Counted from the stretch's first letter, positions 33,903 to 44,549 are shown. The stretch is DNA of 64,000 nucleotides from Eubacteriaceae bacterium (GCA_902362455.1 CABIWJ010000001.1:124001-188000); one strand, 5' to 3'. Program-made: numbers and translations. The notes: generated by a model not told the origin, from the letters alone.

Positions 33903-36332
33903 ATGGAAAATGGTATGAACAAGGTGTACGCACCTAAGAGAATTGAGAAAAAATGGCAGGATATATGGGATAATGAAAAGGCATTTGCAGCAACAAATGA
34001 TTACAGCAAGCCTAAATATTATGCTTTAGTAGAGTTCCCATATCCATCAGGACAGGGATTGCATGTAGGTCATCCAAGACCATATACAGCACTTGATATT
34101 GTTGCAAGAAAGAGAAGAATGCAGGGATATAACGTATTATATCCAATGGGATGGGATGCATTCGGACTTCCAACAGAAAACTATGCTATCAAGAATAAAA
34201 TACATCCAAAGATTGTTACAGCTAATAATGTTAAGAGATTTAAGGAACAGTTACATTCATTAGGATATTCATTTGACTGGGATAGAGAGATTAATACTAC
34301 AGATCCTAACTATTATAAATGGACACAGTGGATATTCCTTAAATTATTCAAAGCAGGACTTGCATATAAGAAAGAGATGCCAATTAACTGGTGTACATCA
34401 TGTAAAGTCGGACTTGCCAATGAAGAAGTAGTAAATGGCGTATGTGAACGTTGTGGAAGTGAAGTAGTCCGCAAGGTTAAGAGTGAATGGATGCTCAAGA
34501 TTACAGATTATGCAGACAAGTTAATTGAGGGACTTGATAGTGTTGATTATATTGAGAGAGTTAAAGTATCACAGAAGAACTGGATTGGACGTTCTGAAGG
34601 TGCTGAAGTAGATTTCCAGTTAAAAGATAAAGAAGATAAATTAAGAGTATACACAACTCGTCCGGATACATTATTTGGAGCAACTTATATGGTAGTTTCA
34701 CCTGAACATCCATATATTGACAAATACAAAAGCAGCATTACAAATTGGGACGAAATCGCTGCGTATCGTGAAGAAGCAGCTAAGAAGTCTGATTTCGAGA
34801 GAACAGAGTTAGCTAAGGATAAGACAGGTGTTGTATTAGGTGGAATTACAGCAATAAATCCTGTAAATGGTAAAGAGATTCCAATCTGGATATCAGATTA
34901 TGTACTTATGACATATGGTACAGGTGCAATTATGGCAGTTCCGGCTCATGATGACAGAGACTGGGAATTTGCTAAGAAGTTCGGACTTCCTATGATTCAG
35001 GTTGTTGAGGGAACAAATGGAGCAGTTGATATTGATGCAGCAGCATTTACAGATGTTGCTACAGGTAAATTAATTAATTCCGATTTCTTAAATGGACTTG
35101 AAGTTAAAGACGCTAAAGAGAAGATGAAAGATTTCCTTGAAGAAAAAGGAATTGGTAATAGAAAAGTTAACTTTAAATTAAGAGACTGGGTATTCTCAAG
35201 ACAGCGTTACTGGGGTGAGCCTATTCCAATTATTCATTGTGATAAATGCGGATATGTTCCGATTGATGAAAGCGAACTTCCATTAGAATTACCTGAAGTT
35301 GAAAGTTATATGCCAACAGATAACGGTGAATCACCACTTGCAGCCATGACGGACTGGGTAAATGTTAAGTGTCCTTGCTGTGGTGGACCTGCTAAGAGAG
35401 AGACAGACACAATGCCACAATGGGCAGGCTCTTCATGGTATTTCTTAAGATATACAGACCCTGATAATAATGAAGCATTAGCAAGTAAAGAAGCACTTAA
35501 ATACTGGTTGCCTGTTGACTGGTATAATGGTGGTATGGAACATACAACATTACATTTATTATATTCACGTTTCTGGCATAAATTCTTATATGACCAGGGT
35601 GTTGTTCCTACTCCTGAACCATATCAGAAACGTACATCGCATGGTATGATTCTTGGTGAAAATGGCGAGAAGATGTCCAAATCCAGAGGAAATGTCGTTA
35701 ACCCTGATGATATCGTAGAAGCATATGGTGCAGATACACTTAGAACATATGAGATGTTTATTGGTGCATTTGATTTAAGTGCATCATGGTCAGAAGATGG
35801 TGTTAAAGGCTGTAGAAGATTCTTAGACAGAGTATGGAAACTTCAGGAATTAGTTAATGATGATATGTCATATTCTAAGGATATGGAGACAAAGATGCAT
35901 CAAACAATTAAGAAAGTAAGCCTTGACTTTGAGAATCTTAAATATAACACAGCTATTGCAGCAATGATGTCACTTATAAATGATTTCTATAAGAAGAATT
36001 CAGTTACAAAAGGCGAATTCAAGACATTAATCACATTACTTAATCCGGTAGCGCCTCATATAACAGAGGAATTATGGGAAGTTATGGGATTTGATGGAAG
36101 ATTATATCAGACAGAATGGCCAACATATGATGAGGCTAAGACTGTTGAAACTACTGTAGAAATCGCTGTACAGATAAATGGTAAGACAAAAGCTACAATT
36201 ACAATTGGCAAAGATGATGCTAAAGATGATGTTATTGCAAAAGCTAAGGAAGCACTTGGAGACAGACTTAATGGAAATATCATTAAAGAAATCTATGTTC
36301 CAGGCAGAATTGTAAATATCGTTCAGAAATAA
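33903..36332 (+). CDS. leuS: Leucyl-tRNA synthetase
   Basis: An 809-residue class I synthetase charging tRNA-Leu. The HIGH motif is HVGH in [15 protein letters not shown] (about residue 55), the zinc ribbon CTSCKVG/CERCGSE follows near 165-185, the editing domain covers about 220-410 ([20 protein letters not shown]), and [10 protein letters not shown] (about 589) ends the catalytic core, followed by the anticodon domain ([14 protein letters not shown]). A second cysteine set ([15 protein letters not shown]) is typical. Length is normal. ATG 33903 follows AAAGGATA. Confidence 0.97.
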   Translation: MENGMNKVYAPKRIEKKWQDIWDNEKAFAATNDYSKPKYYALVEFPYPSGQGLHVGHPRPYTALDIVARKRRMQGYNVLYPMGWDAFGLPTENYAIKNKIHPKIVTANNVKRFKEQLHSLGYSFDWDREINTTDPNYYKWTQWIFLKLFKAGLAYKKEMPINWCTSCKVGLANEEVVNGVCERCGSEVVRKVKSEWMLKITDYADKLIEGLDSVDYIERVKVSQKNWIGRSEGAEVDFQLKDKEDKLRVYTTRPDTLFGATYMVVSPEHPYIDKYKSSITNWDEIAAYREEAAKKSDFERTELAKDKTGVVLGGITAINPVNGKEIPIWISDYVLMTYGTGAIMAVPAHDDRDWEFAKKFGLPMIQVVEGTNGAVDIDAAAFTDVATGKLINSDFLNGLEVKDAKEKMKDFLEEKGIGNRKVNFKLRDWVFSRQRYWGEPIPIIHCDKCGYVPIDESELPLELPEVESYMPTDNGESPLAAMTDWVNVKCPCCGGPAKRETDTMPQWAGSSWYFLRYTDPDNNEALASKEALKYWLPVDWYNGGMEHTTLHLLYSRFWHKFLYDQGVVPTPEPYQKRTSHGMILGENGEKMSKSRGNVVNPDDIVEAYGADTLRTYEMFIGAFDLSASWSEDGVKGCRRFLDRVWKLQELVNDDMSYSKDMETKMHQTIKKVSLDFENLKYNTAIAAMMSLINDFYKKNSVTKGEFKTLITLLNPVAPHITEELWEVMGFDGRLYQTEWPTYDEAKTVETTVEIAVQINGKTKATITIGKDDAKDDVIAKAKEALGDRLNGNIIKEIYVPGRIVNIVQK

Positions 36333-36345
36333 TATAACTTAAAGT

Positions 36346-36417
36346 AATGCACTTGTATTTCCAGTATTATTGAGCCTTACATTCAAGACCTCACATACCG
36401 GTAAATAGGAGTGCATT
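36346..36417 (+). other. Possible ribosome-binding-site-sequestering hairpin
   Basis: AATGCACT (36346-36353) is complementary to AGTGCATT (36410-36417), which overlaps the end of the AGGAG ribosome binding site of the next gene. Pairing would hide the site. The loop is long (56 nt), so this is tentative. Confidence 0.25.
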
Positions 36418-37203
36418 TTGGGTGATATGAACATCCTGATCATATGTACAAAGAAATGTGAGACACCAATAAGTGTTTTAAGAACGGAGAAAATTGTGGA
36501 AAGTATTATAAAAAACGGCACACATAAAGGTGAAAAAAATATAAGAAAATATAATGTAGTTATATATATAATTTCTCTTTTGGCGATTATATTTTCTAAA
36601 TATGCAGTTAAACCATTTGTACCAATGTTAGATTTCGCAGGATATGGCGCAATGAGACCTTTTTTCGAATCACTGCTCACATGTATATTATGGGTAATTG
36701 AAATTGTTGTTATGTGTAATGTATTTAAGAAAAAATTAAATATAAGCATTATATCAAATAAAGAGACAAAAGGACAGGAACTTCCGGTTAAACGTATATT
36801 TATCATTGCAGCAGTAATGGTTGCGTGTATAGTTGTAATAAGTGCCCAGATTGGCTTCCAGGTGAAACCTTTTTATGATTTGGGTGAAAAATTTAATGGT
36901 TATGAACTGACTAATAATGCAGGCGTCTTTTTACGAAATATTGTTAAATGTGTATGGATAGTAATTATGATAAAAGCTGCACAGGAATTTGTAGAAGATA
37001 TCAGAGGTAAAGGCAGAAGTATTAATATCTATGCAGGAATTGTGCTTATGCTTACACTAGGTGTATATGACCTGATAGCAGGAAACAATAATCTTGGCAT
37101 TACTTATTTTGTGCTTAATGTCGTATATGGCTGGATATATCTTTTGGCAGATAGAAGTATGCTTAAATCATATTTACTTATTATGTTTATATATTTATTT
37201 TAA
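36418..37203 (+). CDS. Polytopic membrane protein of unknown family
   Basis: A 261-residue protein with a basic cytoplasmic N-terminus (about 40 residues) and about six membrane helices; no domain recognised. The start is TTG at 36418 with AGGAG 6 nt upstream; an ATG at 36427 would leave that site too far away. It ends 16 bp before the LtaS-like gene, so it is likely translated with it and may act with it on membrane lipids or surface polymers. This role is inferred only from linkage. Confidence 0.6.
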   Translation: MGDMNILIICTKKCETPISVLRTEKIVESIIKNGTHKGEKNIRKYNVVIYIISLLAIIFSKYAVKPFVPMLDFAGYGAMRPFFESLLTCILWVIEIVVMCNVFKKKLNISIISNKETKGQELPVKRIFIIAAVMVACIVVISAQIGFQVKPFYDLGEKFNGYELTNNAGVFLRNIVKCVWIVIMIKAAQEFVEDIRGKGRSINIYAGIVLMLTLGVYDLIAGNNNLGITYFVLNVVYGWIYLLADRSMLKSYLLIMFIYLF

Positions 37204-37219
37204 GAAAGAGTAGGCCATT

Positions 37220-39256
37220 ATGGAAAAAGAAATAACCAATAAGAATAATGATAAAAATGTAGTAATGAATAATATAAAGAAATGGTTAGATATTAATAAG
37301 ATAGTAGTTGTGTACTTTTTGTGTGCAATTCTCATAGAGATGATTTCAGTATTAGCGGTCGAGGGTAATCCTATAATAAGAAACCCATTAATTGAACTGG
37401 GAATTCTTGTATTGATTTGTGGTATTGCATTAGTTATAAGAAGTAACAAAGCACGTTTTATATTCTGTTCCATATTTCTGGTATTACAGGCTGTGCTTGA
37501 TTTAGCATTTGCAGTTATATACGATATGACAGGACAGTATTTCGATTTTGGTATGCTTAATCTTAGAAATGATGCATTTGGTATTCTTGAAAGTATCCCG
37601 ATGAATTTTCTGGCATTCTATGCAGCTATGTTCTTCTGCATCTTCTTCGTTATATTCGCAATGCGTTCGGTAAGACGAAGAAAGAAAATCGAATATGGAA
37701 AGAAAGAAAAGAGAACTTATATAGCAGTACTTGTTATCGGAATAATAATTTCTTCAATAAGTCTTTATGCAGATAATTCGGAAAAAGTTGATAAATATGA
37801 TAAGTTACTTAGAAATAGACAGTCAAGTAATTATTCTAATTATGGAATTGTCGGTAACCTTGTAAATGAATTTGCGAAAGGTATGTTGTTTACAGAGACG
37901 GGTAAAATGAGTTCGAAGAAAATAGAATCATTTATTTATGATAATGTTTCTGAACCTACGGAGCATTTCGGTATATCTAAAGATAAAAATGTAATAGTGG
38001 TCTTGGTGGAATCGTTTGAATGGTTCTCGTTTAGAAATAGCGAGGAATATCCAAATGGCTTAGGACTTACAGACAAAGAACTAGAGTATCTGTTCCCAAA
38101 CCTTACGAAATTCTATAATGAAAGTGTAATTATGAATAATTTCCATTCGCGTGAGAAGACGGATATATCTGAGACGTTTAGTATTTTAGGAAGTTATCCT
38201 ACAGATAAATATGTTGATTATGATTATGAATATAATACATTACCATATACGGTACCAAATATTTTAAAGGCGGAAACTAATGGTAAGATACAGACACGTT
38301 CATTCCATAATGGCTTCAAATCTTTCTATAACAGGGAGAAAACACATAAGATATTTGGATTTGAGAGTCTTACGGATTCTTATGATATGTATGATATTTC
38401 AGATGAACTTGTTAAATCGGGTAAAGCCAAAAGTACAACAATGCATGATTATATGAATAATGGTGAAAGAAACCTTGATTCAGAGATGATAAATACATGC
38501 AAAGACTTAATGTTTCCTACTGATAAACGGTTCTACACTTATATTACTTCAATCACGATGCATGGCGTATATTATGAAAGAGAAAACCTTGCTGAACACA
38601 GAAGGAAATTATATGAGGTATATAAGAATAAAAATAAAGAGAATGAAATGTCAGAAACTCTTGTTAATTATGTAACTGCAGTAATGGAATTTGATGATGC
38701 ATTAGGCATTATGATGAATGATCTAGAGAAAAAAGGATTATTAGATAATACGACAATAGTTCTGTTCGGCGACCATAACAGTTATTATCAGCAGCTGAGC
38801 AATTATGTAAAAGACATAGAGGGATACGATACGGATAACTACTTCACTAATCTTTATAAAGTGCCACTTATGATACATGACAGTGATTTAGGACATCGGG
38901 TTGTAGATAAGTTCACATGTACATCAGACATTGTTCCTACATTATTAGATTTACTTGGAATCAGATATTATACAAATATGTATTATGGCAATTCGGTATT
39001 TACTGATAAGGAATCAATACTTTATTCAAGAGCATATGGAACATTCATCGGCGAGGGTATTGTCGGCAGAAGTATGAACAGTATTCTTTATAAAGCACCA
39101 TCCGTAGATAGTAAATACATGAAGTATTTTGAAAGCGAATCGGCTAAATTAGTTAAGAAAATTAAATATTGTGACCAGTTATTCTATCAGGACTATTTCG
39201 CGGATAAAGAACACTATGAGAAGTTCGAAGAAATGATGGAAGAAATTAATAAATAA
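37220..39256 (+). CDS. LtaS-like phosphoglycerol transferase (sulfatase fold)
   Basis: A 678-residue protein with about five N-terminal membrane helices (to about residue 190) and an extracellular sulfatase-type domain. VIVVLVESFEWFSF carries the first metal Glu, FHSREKTDISETFSIL has the nucleophilic Thr (about residue 315), and IVLFGDHNSYY holds the Asp-His metal ligands. The family transfers glycerol phosphate from phosphatidylglycerol to lipid or glycan acceptors, as in lipoteichoic acid synthesis. The substrate here is not certain. A terminator (39298-39339) follows. Confidence 0.87.
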   Translation: MEKEITNKNNDKNVVMNNIKKWLDINKIVVVYFLCAILIEMISVLAVEGNPIIRNPLIELGILVLICGIALVIRSNKARFIFCSIFLVLQAVLDLAFAVIYDMTGQYFDFGMLNLRNDAFGILESIPMNFLAFYAAMFFCIFFVIFAMRSVRRRKKIEYGKKEKRTYIAVLVIGIIISSISLYADNSEKVDKYDKLLRNRQSSNYSNYGIVGNLVNEFAKGMLFTETGKMSSKKIESFIYDNVSEPTEHFGISKDKNVIVVLVESFEWFSFRNSEEYPNGLGLTDKELEYLFPNLTKFYNESVIMNNFHSREKTDISETFSILGSYPTDKYVDYDYEYNTLPYTVPNILKAETNGKIQTRSFHNGFKSFYNREKTHKIFGFESLTDSYDMYDISDELVKSGKAKSTTMHDYMNNGERNLDSEMINTCKDLMFPTDKRFYTYITSITMHGVYYERENLAEHRRKLYEVYKNKNKENEMSETLVNYVTAVMEFDDALGIMMNDLEKKGLLDNTTIVLFGDHNSYYQQLSNYVKDIEGYDTDNYFTNLYKVPLMIHDSDLGHRVVDKFTCTSDIVPTLLDLLGIRYYTNMYYGNSVFTDKESILYSRAYGTFIGEGIVGRSMNSILYKAPSVDSKYMKYFESESAKLVKKIKYCDQLFYQDYFADKEHYEKFEEMMEEINK

Positions 39257-39297
39257 GTAAATATGCAGTATAATATTACATGATTATAGTAAAATAG

Positions 39298-39339
39298 GCA
39301 TAAGAAAGATTTGAGTTATTTTTCTTATGCTTATTTTTT
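39298..39339 (+). terminator. Terminator of the LtaS-like gene
   Basis: GCATAAGAAA (39298-39307) pairs with TTTCTTATGC (39321-39330), followed by TTATTTTTT. The T-tract is also the left end of the 37-nt repeat. Confidence 0.8.
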
Positions 39340-39382
39340 ACTTACCAGGAAATTTCGTTGAAATTGTCCAGGTAAGTAAAAA
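39333..39382 (+). repeat. 37-nt repeat, copy 2, extended to a full palindrome
   Basis: Bases 39333-39369 are identical to 8758-8794. Here the right arm is present: TTTTTTACTTACC pairs with GGTAAGTAAAAAA (to about 39383) around GGAAATTTC-GTT-GAAATTGTCC, forming a hairpin of nearly 50 nt. Confidence 0.8.
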
Positions 39383-39383
39383 A

Positions 39384-39475
39384 TGCTCCGCAAGGATCAC
39401 ACTGCGGCGGAGCAGAAAATGTTGCTATAGCAACCCGCCGCAGGCGGAGAATGTCGCAAGCGACATTCTTTATTC
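39384..39475. repeat. GC-rich cluster of nested hairpins
   Basis: GCTCCGC pairs near GGAGC; CTGCGGCGG pairs perfectly with CCGCCGCAG around an inner hairpin GTTGCTATAGCAAC; then GAATGTCGC-AA-GCGACATTC. The block is much richer in GC than the flanks and carries no convincing gene. Confidence 0.65.
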
Positions 39476-39481
39476 TAGAGT

Positions 39482-39716
39482 TTCAGTACATATAAGCCAA
39501 GATTGTCCGTATATAACATATACTCGATTTATGACGTATCGTGTTTGTGAGTAAATGCCGTCCGATGCAGAAGGCGGTACAGTAAATCACCGTTCAAGCG
39601 AAGCACGTTTGATTTACTGTATCGTAATAAACTTTGCAGAGGACGGCATTTACTCACAACCGATAAAGGAATATGAGAGTATATGTTATAGATGGACAAC
39701 TTGGTTTTATTGTCTG
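39482..39716. repeat. Long nested inverted repeat
   Basis: Arms nest in order: CCAAG and TTGTCC (39497-39508) with GGACAA and CTTGG (39694-39704); TATAACATATACTC (39512-39525) with GAGTATATGTTATA (39677-39690); TTGTGAGTAAATGCCGTCC (39545-39563) with its perfect complement at about 39641-39659; and TACAGTAAATCA (about 39578-39589) with TGATTTACTGTA (about 39610-39621). TTCAG/CTGAA may extend it. No gene lies inside. It could be a structured RNA, a site for DNA proteins or a MITE-like element. Confidence 0.75.
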
Positions 39717-39831
39717 AACGATGTGTAATTTGCTAGTAATTTTGCGAAAAATAAATTGCAAATATTGAGCGAATGTTATACAATATTAACAAGTGATTAC
39801 GTGGCATTTTATATGCAGAATGGAGGCACGA

Positions 39832-41907
39832 ATGAAAAAGATAGGTGCAAGTATAGTTGCGGCAATTACTGCTTGTGTTATTGCTGCTACAACAATCGTT
39901 GGCTCTATTATGGTTTATAAGTCAACTGGTATTATAAAAGAAGAGGCAACAGGCAAGTTAGAGTCGATGTCTTTACAATATGCGAATCAGATGAATACGG
40001 AATTTGAGAAGTATGAAAGTATTGCAAAAGGCATTGGTGATTACATACAGGCAACAGGTAATTTTGACAAATTAGGTGATGCAAAGTACTTACAGGATTA
40101 TGTAGATGGAATCGATTCATATGTTAAACAGGTAAGTATAAGTGATGAGAATATCTTAAGCCTATGTGTATATATGGGACCTGATAAGGTTAAGACTATG
40201 ATTGGTTCATGGTATCATGGAGATGAGAAGCAGACATATGATCCGGAAGAATGGTATGTAACATTGTTTAATGACCAGCCTGCATTCCAATGGTACATTC
40301 AGGCTGAAGATGCCGGAGAACCAAGGTGGCTGAAATCATATTATGACCAGGATTTGCAGAAGAATGTAATGACATATGGCTATCCTGTATTTATGCACGA
40401 TGATGCTAAAGACAAGGATGTTGTATTTGCAATGATAGGAATTAGCATTTCGTTTGATAAGTTCTCAGACTTAGTTGGCAGTGTTAAATTCTATGATACA
40501 GGTCATGCGAGTCTTGTAGATATAGATCAGTGTTTTGCGGTTGATAGTGTATACAATGTTAATGAGACACTTAAAACTGTTAAGTATACAAAGATTATAG
40601 ATGCACTTAATAAGAAAGATTCAGGAATCGAGGAATTAACTACCAGAAAAGGTATTAAGTCATATGTGGCATTTGCGAAGATGAACAACGGATATGTTGT
40701 ATTAATGGAAGCACCGGTTGACGAAGTTAATGCAAGTACTAAGACAGTTATAGTGATTGCCCTTGTAATTATTGTAATTATTTCAGTTATAGCCATAATA
40801 ATAGCTGTACTTATAGGTATGAAGATATCTAAACCAATTAAGAAAGTGGCTGAAGATCTTGACCTTATGAAGGATGGAAACTTTACTGGTAACAAATATA
40901 AGCCATATCTTAAGAATAAGAATGAAACAGGAAGGCTTGCCAAGGCTTTAGATGCTGTGGAAGAAAGCATGAAAGAAACTGTAGGCTTAGTTACAGACAG
41001 TGGAGATGATATTACAGAAGCAGTTACAAAACTTGAAAATGTAATTGGCAACCTTGTAGACCAGGTGGCAAATATTTCGGCTATATCAGAAGAATTAGCT
41101 GCAAGTATGGAAGAGACAGCAGCAACCGCTGAGAACCTAAGTACATCATCTGATAATATGGTTTATCATATTGGTAAGATGAATTCTAAGAACATTGAAG
41201 GAATGGAAGCTGTTGAGGGAATTAGTGAACGAGCTAATATGCTTAAAGTAGAAGCAGCTAAGTCATTTGAAGAGACAGAAGAGATAACTAAGGAAACAGA
41301 GAAGAAGTTAAAAGCAGCAATTGAAGATTCTAAACAGGTTGAAGAAATTAATCAGTTAACAAATGCAATTCTTAATATTGCAGACCAGACATCATTACTT
41401 TCACTTAATGCATCTATCGAGGCAGCAAGAGCAGGTGAGTCAGGTAAAGGATTTGCGGTAGTTGCAGATGAGATTCGTAAGCTCGCTGAGAACTGTGAAG
41501 AGACAGCTATCCAGATTCAGAATATTACATTGAATGTAACTGATGCAGTTGATAATTTGTGTAACAATGCAATTGATGTATTAGGCTTTATTGAACACCA
41601 TGTTAAAGATACTAACAGAAAACTTATTGATACAAGCGAACAGTATAATGATGATGCACAGAATATGAAAGGTATTCTTGAGGAATTTGGACATGTTGCA
41701 GAAAATATTTCTAATGAGATATCAATAGTTGTTAAGTCATTCAGCGACCTTAAAGATGCAACAGTAGACGGAGCTAAGGGAACAACAGAAGTAGCTATGA
41801 ATGCTGAACAGGTATCGCTTAATACAGGTTATGTTCGAGAAGAAGCAGAAAGGCTTAAAGAAGTTTCACTTAAATTAGAGGAGACAATGAAGAAATTCGT
41901 AGTTTAA
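39832..41907 (+). CDS. Methyl-accepting chemotaxis protein
   Basis: A 691-residue chemoreceptor. Helix 1 (about 5-28) is followed by a periplasm-side dCache-like sensor (about 35-300), helix 2 (about 305-330, [20 protein letters not shown]), HAMP (about 335-385) and a signalling coiled coil with the CheA/CheW tip [20 protein letters not shown] and [16 protein letters not shown]. The ligand is unknown. ATG 39832 is preferred for the GGAGG 7 nt upstream; the frame is open to 39793. Its presence implies a motile or once-motile lineage, but no other chemotaxis gene is here. Confidence 0.92.
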   Translation: MKKIGASIVAAITACVIAATTIVGSIMVYKSTGIIKEEATGKLESMSLQYANQMNTEFEKYESIAKGIGDYIQATGNFDKLGDAKYLQDYVDGIDSYVKQVSISDENILSLCVYMGPDKVKTMIGSWYHGDEKQTYDPEEWYVTLFNDQPAFQWYIQAEDAGEPRWLKSYYDQDLQKNVMTYGYPVFMHDDAKDKDVVFAMIGISISFDKFSDLVGSVKFYDTGHASLVDIDQCFAVDSVYNVNETLKTVKYTKIIDALNKKDSGIEELTTRKGIKSYVAFAKMNNGYVVLMEAPVDEVNASTKTVIVIALVIIVIISVIAIIIAVLIGMKISKPIKKVAEDLDLMKDGNFTGNKYKPYLKNKNETGRLAKALDAVEESMKETVGLVTDSGDDITEAVTKLENVIGNLVDQVANISAISEELAASMEETAATAENLSTSSDNMVYHIGKMNSKNIEGMEAVEGISERANMLKVEAAKSFEETEEITKETEKKLKAAIEDSKQVEEINQLTNAILNIADQTSLLSLNASIEAARAGESGKGFAVVADEIRKLAENCEETAIQIQNITLNVTDAVDNLCNNAIDVLGFIEHHVKDTNRKLIDTSEQYNDDAQNMKGILEEFGHVAENISNEISIVVKSFSDLKDATVDGAKGTTEVAMNAEQVSLNTGYVREEAERLKEVSLKLEETMKKFVV

Positions 41908-41955
41908 TCGCCAGAAAATGATATAAAATAATAACAAAATTTAATATTTATGTGG

Positions 41956-41980
41956 AAGAGCCGCTTACAAGCGGCTCTTT
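41956..41980 (+). terminator. Terminator of the chemoreceptor gene
   Basis: AAGAGCCGC (41956-41964), loop TTACAA and GCGGCTCTT (41971-41979), then T. A strong GC stem. Confidence 0.85.
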
Positions 41981-42019
41981 GTGATAGAGTTGGCATAAAA
42001 TGCCTGCGTGGAAAGAGGT

Positions 42020-42177
42020 TAGTGTGAAAAATAATGCCGATGCGATTATTTTTCACACAGATATTTGTAGTGCAGGCACAACTAATTGTGTAAAAGAGCA
42101 ACACAATTAGTAGAGATGGCAGCCGAGAAATTGCCTGCGCGAATTTCTCGGCGCCTTTTCGCAATGAATTGCTCAAA
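42020..42177 (+). repeat. Multi-hairpin repeat element, copy E
   Basis: Hairpin 1 is GTGTGAAAAATAAT against ATTATTTTTCACAC. Hairpin 2 has different arms, ACTAATTGTGT against ACACAATTAGT. Hairpin 3 is GCCGAGAAAT against ATTTCTCGGC. The 9-bp direct repeat GAAAGAGGT flanks it (42011-42019 and 42178-42186); the right copy is the ribosome binding site of the radical SAM gene. Confidence 0.82.
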
Positions 42178-42190
42178 GAAAGAGGTAGAA

Positions 42191-43882
42191 ATGAAGATTT
42201 TATTAGTAGCAATTAATGCCAAATATATACATTCTAACCTTGCAGTATACTGTCTTAAGAAATATTCTAAAGAATATGATAATAATATTGAGATAGCAGA
42301 ATATACGATTAATCAGCAGATGGAATTTATATTGCAGGACATTTATAAGAGAAATGCAGATGTAGTAGCATTTTCTTGTTATATATGGAATATAGAATAT
42401 GTTACGGCAATTATAAAAGATTTGAAGAAGATAATGAAGAATAATGATATCTGGGTTGGTGGACCGGAGGTGTCATACAGAGCCACATCGTTCCTTGAAG
42501 AATATAAAGAAGTTAAAGGCGTGATGATAGGCGAGGGTGAGAAAAGCTTTAACTGGCTTACTAAGGAATATGTAGAGGATACTAAAGACTTTTCTAATAT
42601 TAAGGGAGTTGTATACAGAGACGGTGAAGAACTGAAGGCAACACCTTGTGAAGAATTGTTAGACCTTAGTGATGTGCCATTTCCATATGATGATTTAGAT
42701 AAATTCAAAAATAAAATCATATACTATGAGAGCAGCCGCGGTTGTCCGTATTCGTGCAGTTATTGTCTGTCATCTATTGATAAGAAGTTGAGATTCAGAA
42801 ATCTTGAGCTGGTTAAATCTGAACTGAAAATATTTATAGACCATAAGATTCCACAGGTTAAGTTCGTGGACAGAACATTTAATTGTAATAAGAAGCACGC
42901 AATGGAAATATGGAGATTTATCAATGAAAATGATAATGGAGTAACGAATTTCCATTTTGAAATATCGGCTGATATTATCGATGAAGAAGAACTTGCATTA
43001 TTTAAGACTATGAGACCGGGACTTATACAGTTAGAAATCGGAGTGCAGACTACTAATCCGGTTACAATAAAAGAAATTGATAGAATTATGAATCTGGACA
43101 AATTACGATATGTAGTTGAGAAAATTAATAGCTTTAATAATATACACCAGCATCTTGATCTGATTGCCGGATTACCATATGAGGATTATAACAGCTTTGT
43201 TAAATCATTTAATGATGTGTATGCGATGCGGCCTGAACAGCTTCAACTTGGCTTCTTAAAGGTATTAAGCGGAGCAAAGATGGAGAGAAAGTCAGAAGAA
43301 TATGGTCTTGTATACACGACACTTCCACCTTATGAAGTTCTTACAACAAAATGGCTTGATTACGACAGAGTATTGGAACTAAAAACCATAGAAAATATGG
43401 TCGAAATATATTATAATAGCAGACAGTTTACGAATGCACTTGCATGGCTTGAGAATCAATTTGAAACACCTTTTAAAATGTTTGAAGGTATTGGAAAATA
43501 TTATGAGCTTCATAAATTAAATGAAGTGAAGCATAATAGAATTCAGATGTATGAGATTTTGCTTGAATATGTTAAGAGTGTTTGTGAAGATTATAAGGTA
43601 TTTGAGGAACTTCTTAAACTGGATGTATATCTTAGAGAAAATATTAAGAGCCGTCCTGCATTTGCAGGGGACAACCATAAGGAAGAATTAAGAGATTACT
43701 ATCATGAATATAGAAGTGAAGGCAAAAATATCCATATTGAACTATTTAACATTAATATCAGAAAATGGATTAATAATAGAACTATTGAGCAGACAGAGCA
43801 GGTAGTTATGTTTGATTATAGAGAGAAGGATCCGATTACATTGTGGTGCAGACTAAATTATCTTACAGACAAAACTATTTGA
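42191..43882 (+). CDS. B12-binding radical SAM protein, DUF4080 type
   Basis: A 563-residue protein. Residues 1-140 form a cobalamin-binding-like domain (MKILLVAINAKYIHSNLAVY, VGGPEVSYRA). The radical SAM core has the cluster motif CPYSCSYC in YYESSRGCPYSCSYCLSS (about residue 185). The C-terminal part (about 380-560) fits DUF4080. Members are predicted methyltransferases or tRNA/lipid-modifying enzymes; the substrate is unknown. Translation starts at ATG 42191; the longer frame from 42086 translates repeat copy E and is rejected. Confidence 0.88.
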   Translation: MKILLVAINAKYIHSNLAVYCLKKYSKEYDNNIEIAEYTINQQMEFILQDIYKRNADVVAFSCYIWNIEYVTAIIKDLKKIMKNNDIWVGGPEVSYRATSFLEEYKEVKGVMIGEGEKSFNWLTKEYVEDTKDFSNIKGVVYRDGEELKATPCEELLDLSDVPFPYDDLDKFKNKIIYYESSRGCPYSCSYCLSSIDKKLRFRNLELVKSELKIFIDHKIPQVKFVDRTFNCNKKHAMEIWRFINENDNGVTNFHFEISADIIDEEELALFKTMRPGLIQLEIGVQTTNPVTIKEIDRIMNLDKLRYVVEKINSFNNIHQHLDLIAGLPYEDYNSFVKSFNDVYAMRPEQLQLGFLKVLSGAKMERKSEEYGLVYTTLPPYEVLTTKWLDYDRVLELKTIENMVEIYYNSRQFTNALAWLENQFETPFKMFEGIGKYYELHKLNEVKHNRIQMYEILLEYVKSVCEDYKVFEELLKLDVYLRENIKSRPAFAGDNHKEELRDYYHEYRSEGKNIHIELFNINIRKWINNRTIEQTEQVVMFDYREKDPITLWCRLNYLTDKTI

Positions 43883-43910
43883 CAGCACATTTTATGACAG
43901 GGAGGAAAAA

Positions 43911-44549
43911 ATGGTATCTAAGAAAAAAGTAAATGAGATAATGAGACTTTTAGATGAAGAATATGGTACAGAATACAGATGTTATCTTAATCATGATAAT
44001 GCATGGCAGTTACTTATAGCTACTATATTGAGTGCACAATGTACGGATGCCAGAGTCAATATTGTTACTAAAGATTTGTTTACTAAATACGATACGCTTG
44101 AGAAATTCGCAAAGGCAGACCAGAAAGAATTAGAAAGAGATATTTATGCAACAGGCTTCTATAAGAATAAGGCAAAGAATATCATTGCGTGTGCAAATAG
44201 GATAATAGATGTGTATAGTGGGGAAGTACCGTTTGAACTTGATGATTTATTAACACTTGCGGGTGTTGGAAGAAAGACTGCGAATGTCATAAGAGGAAAT
44301 ATTTATAATATACCAAGTATCGTTGTAGATACGCATGTCAAACGCATTTCGAAGAAATTAGGACTTACGAATGAGACAGACCCGGAGAAGATAGAATTCG
44401 AATTGATGAAGGTGTTACCGAAAGACCACTGGATACTTTATAATATTCACATAATTACTTTGGGAAGAACAATATGTACTGCGAGAAACCCTAAATGTGA
44501 AGAGTGTTTCTTGAAAGATTGTTGTGAGGAAAAGAAAAATAATGGTTAA
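43911..44549 (+). CDS. nth: Endonuclease III
   Basis: A 212-residue base-excision DNA glycosylase/AP lyase for oxidised pyrimidines. The helix-hairpin-helix LLTLAGVGRKTANVI has the catalytic Lys (about residue 121), VDTHVKRIS holds the catalytic Asp (about 139), and the four-cysteine 4Fe-4S loop is CTARNPKCEECFLKDCC near the end. Length matches E. coli Nth (211). The GGAGG is strong. Its end overlaps the next gene by 8 bp. Confidence 0.96.
   Translation: MVSKKKVNEIMRLLDEEYGTEYRCYLNHDNAWQLLIATILSAQCTDARVNIVTKDLFTKYDTLEKFAKADQKELERDIYATGFYKNKAKNIIACANRIIDVYSGEVPFELDDLLTLAGVGRKTANVIRGNIYNIPSIVVDTHVKRISKKLGLTNETDPEKIEFELMKVLPKDHWILYNIHIITLGRTICTARNPKCEECFLKDCCEEKKNNG

Noticed and set aside
39327-39554. 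Open frame of 75 codons through the hairpin-rich gap
   Set aside because: It crosses the terminator T-tract, the 37-nt repeat and several hairpins, has no ribosome binding site and no protein-like composition.
39832-41907. Chemoreceptor as evidence for a flagellar or chemotaxis locus here
   Set aside because: No che or flagellar gene is present in the window; it is an isolated receptor gene.
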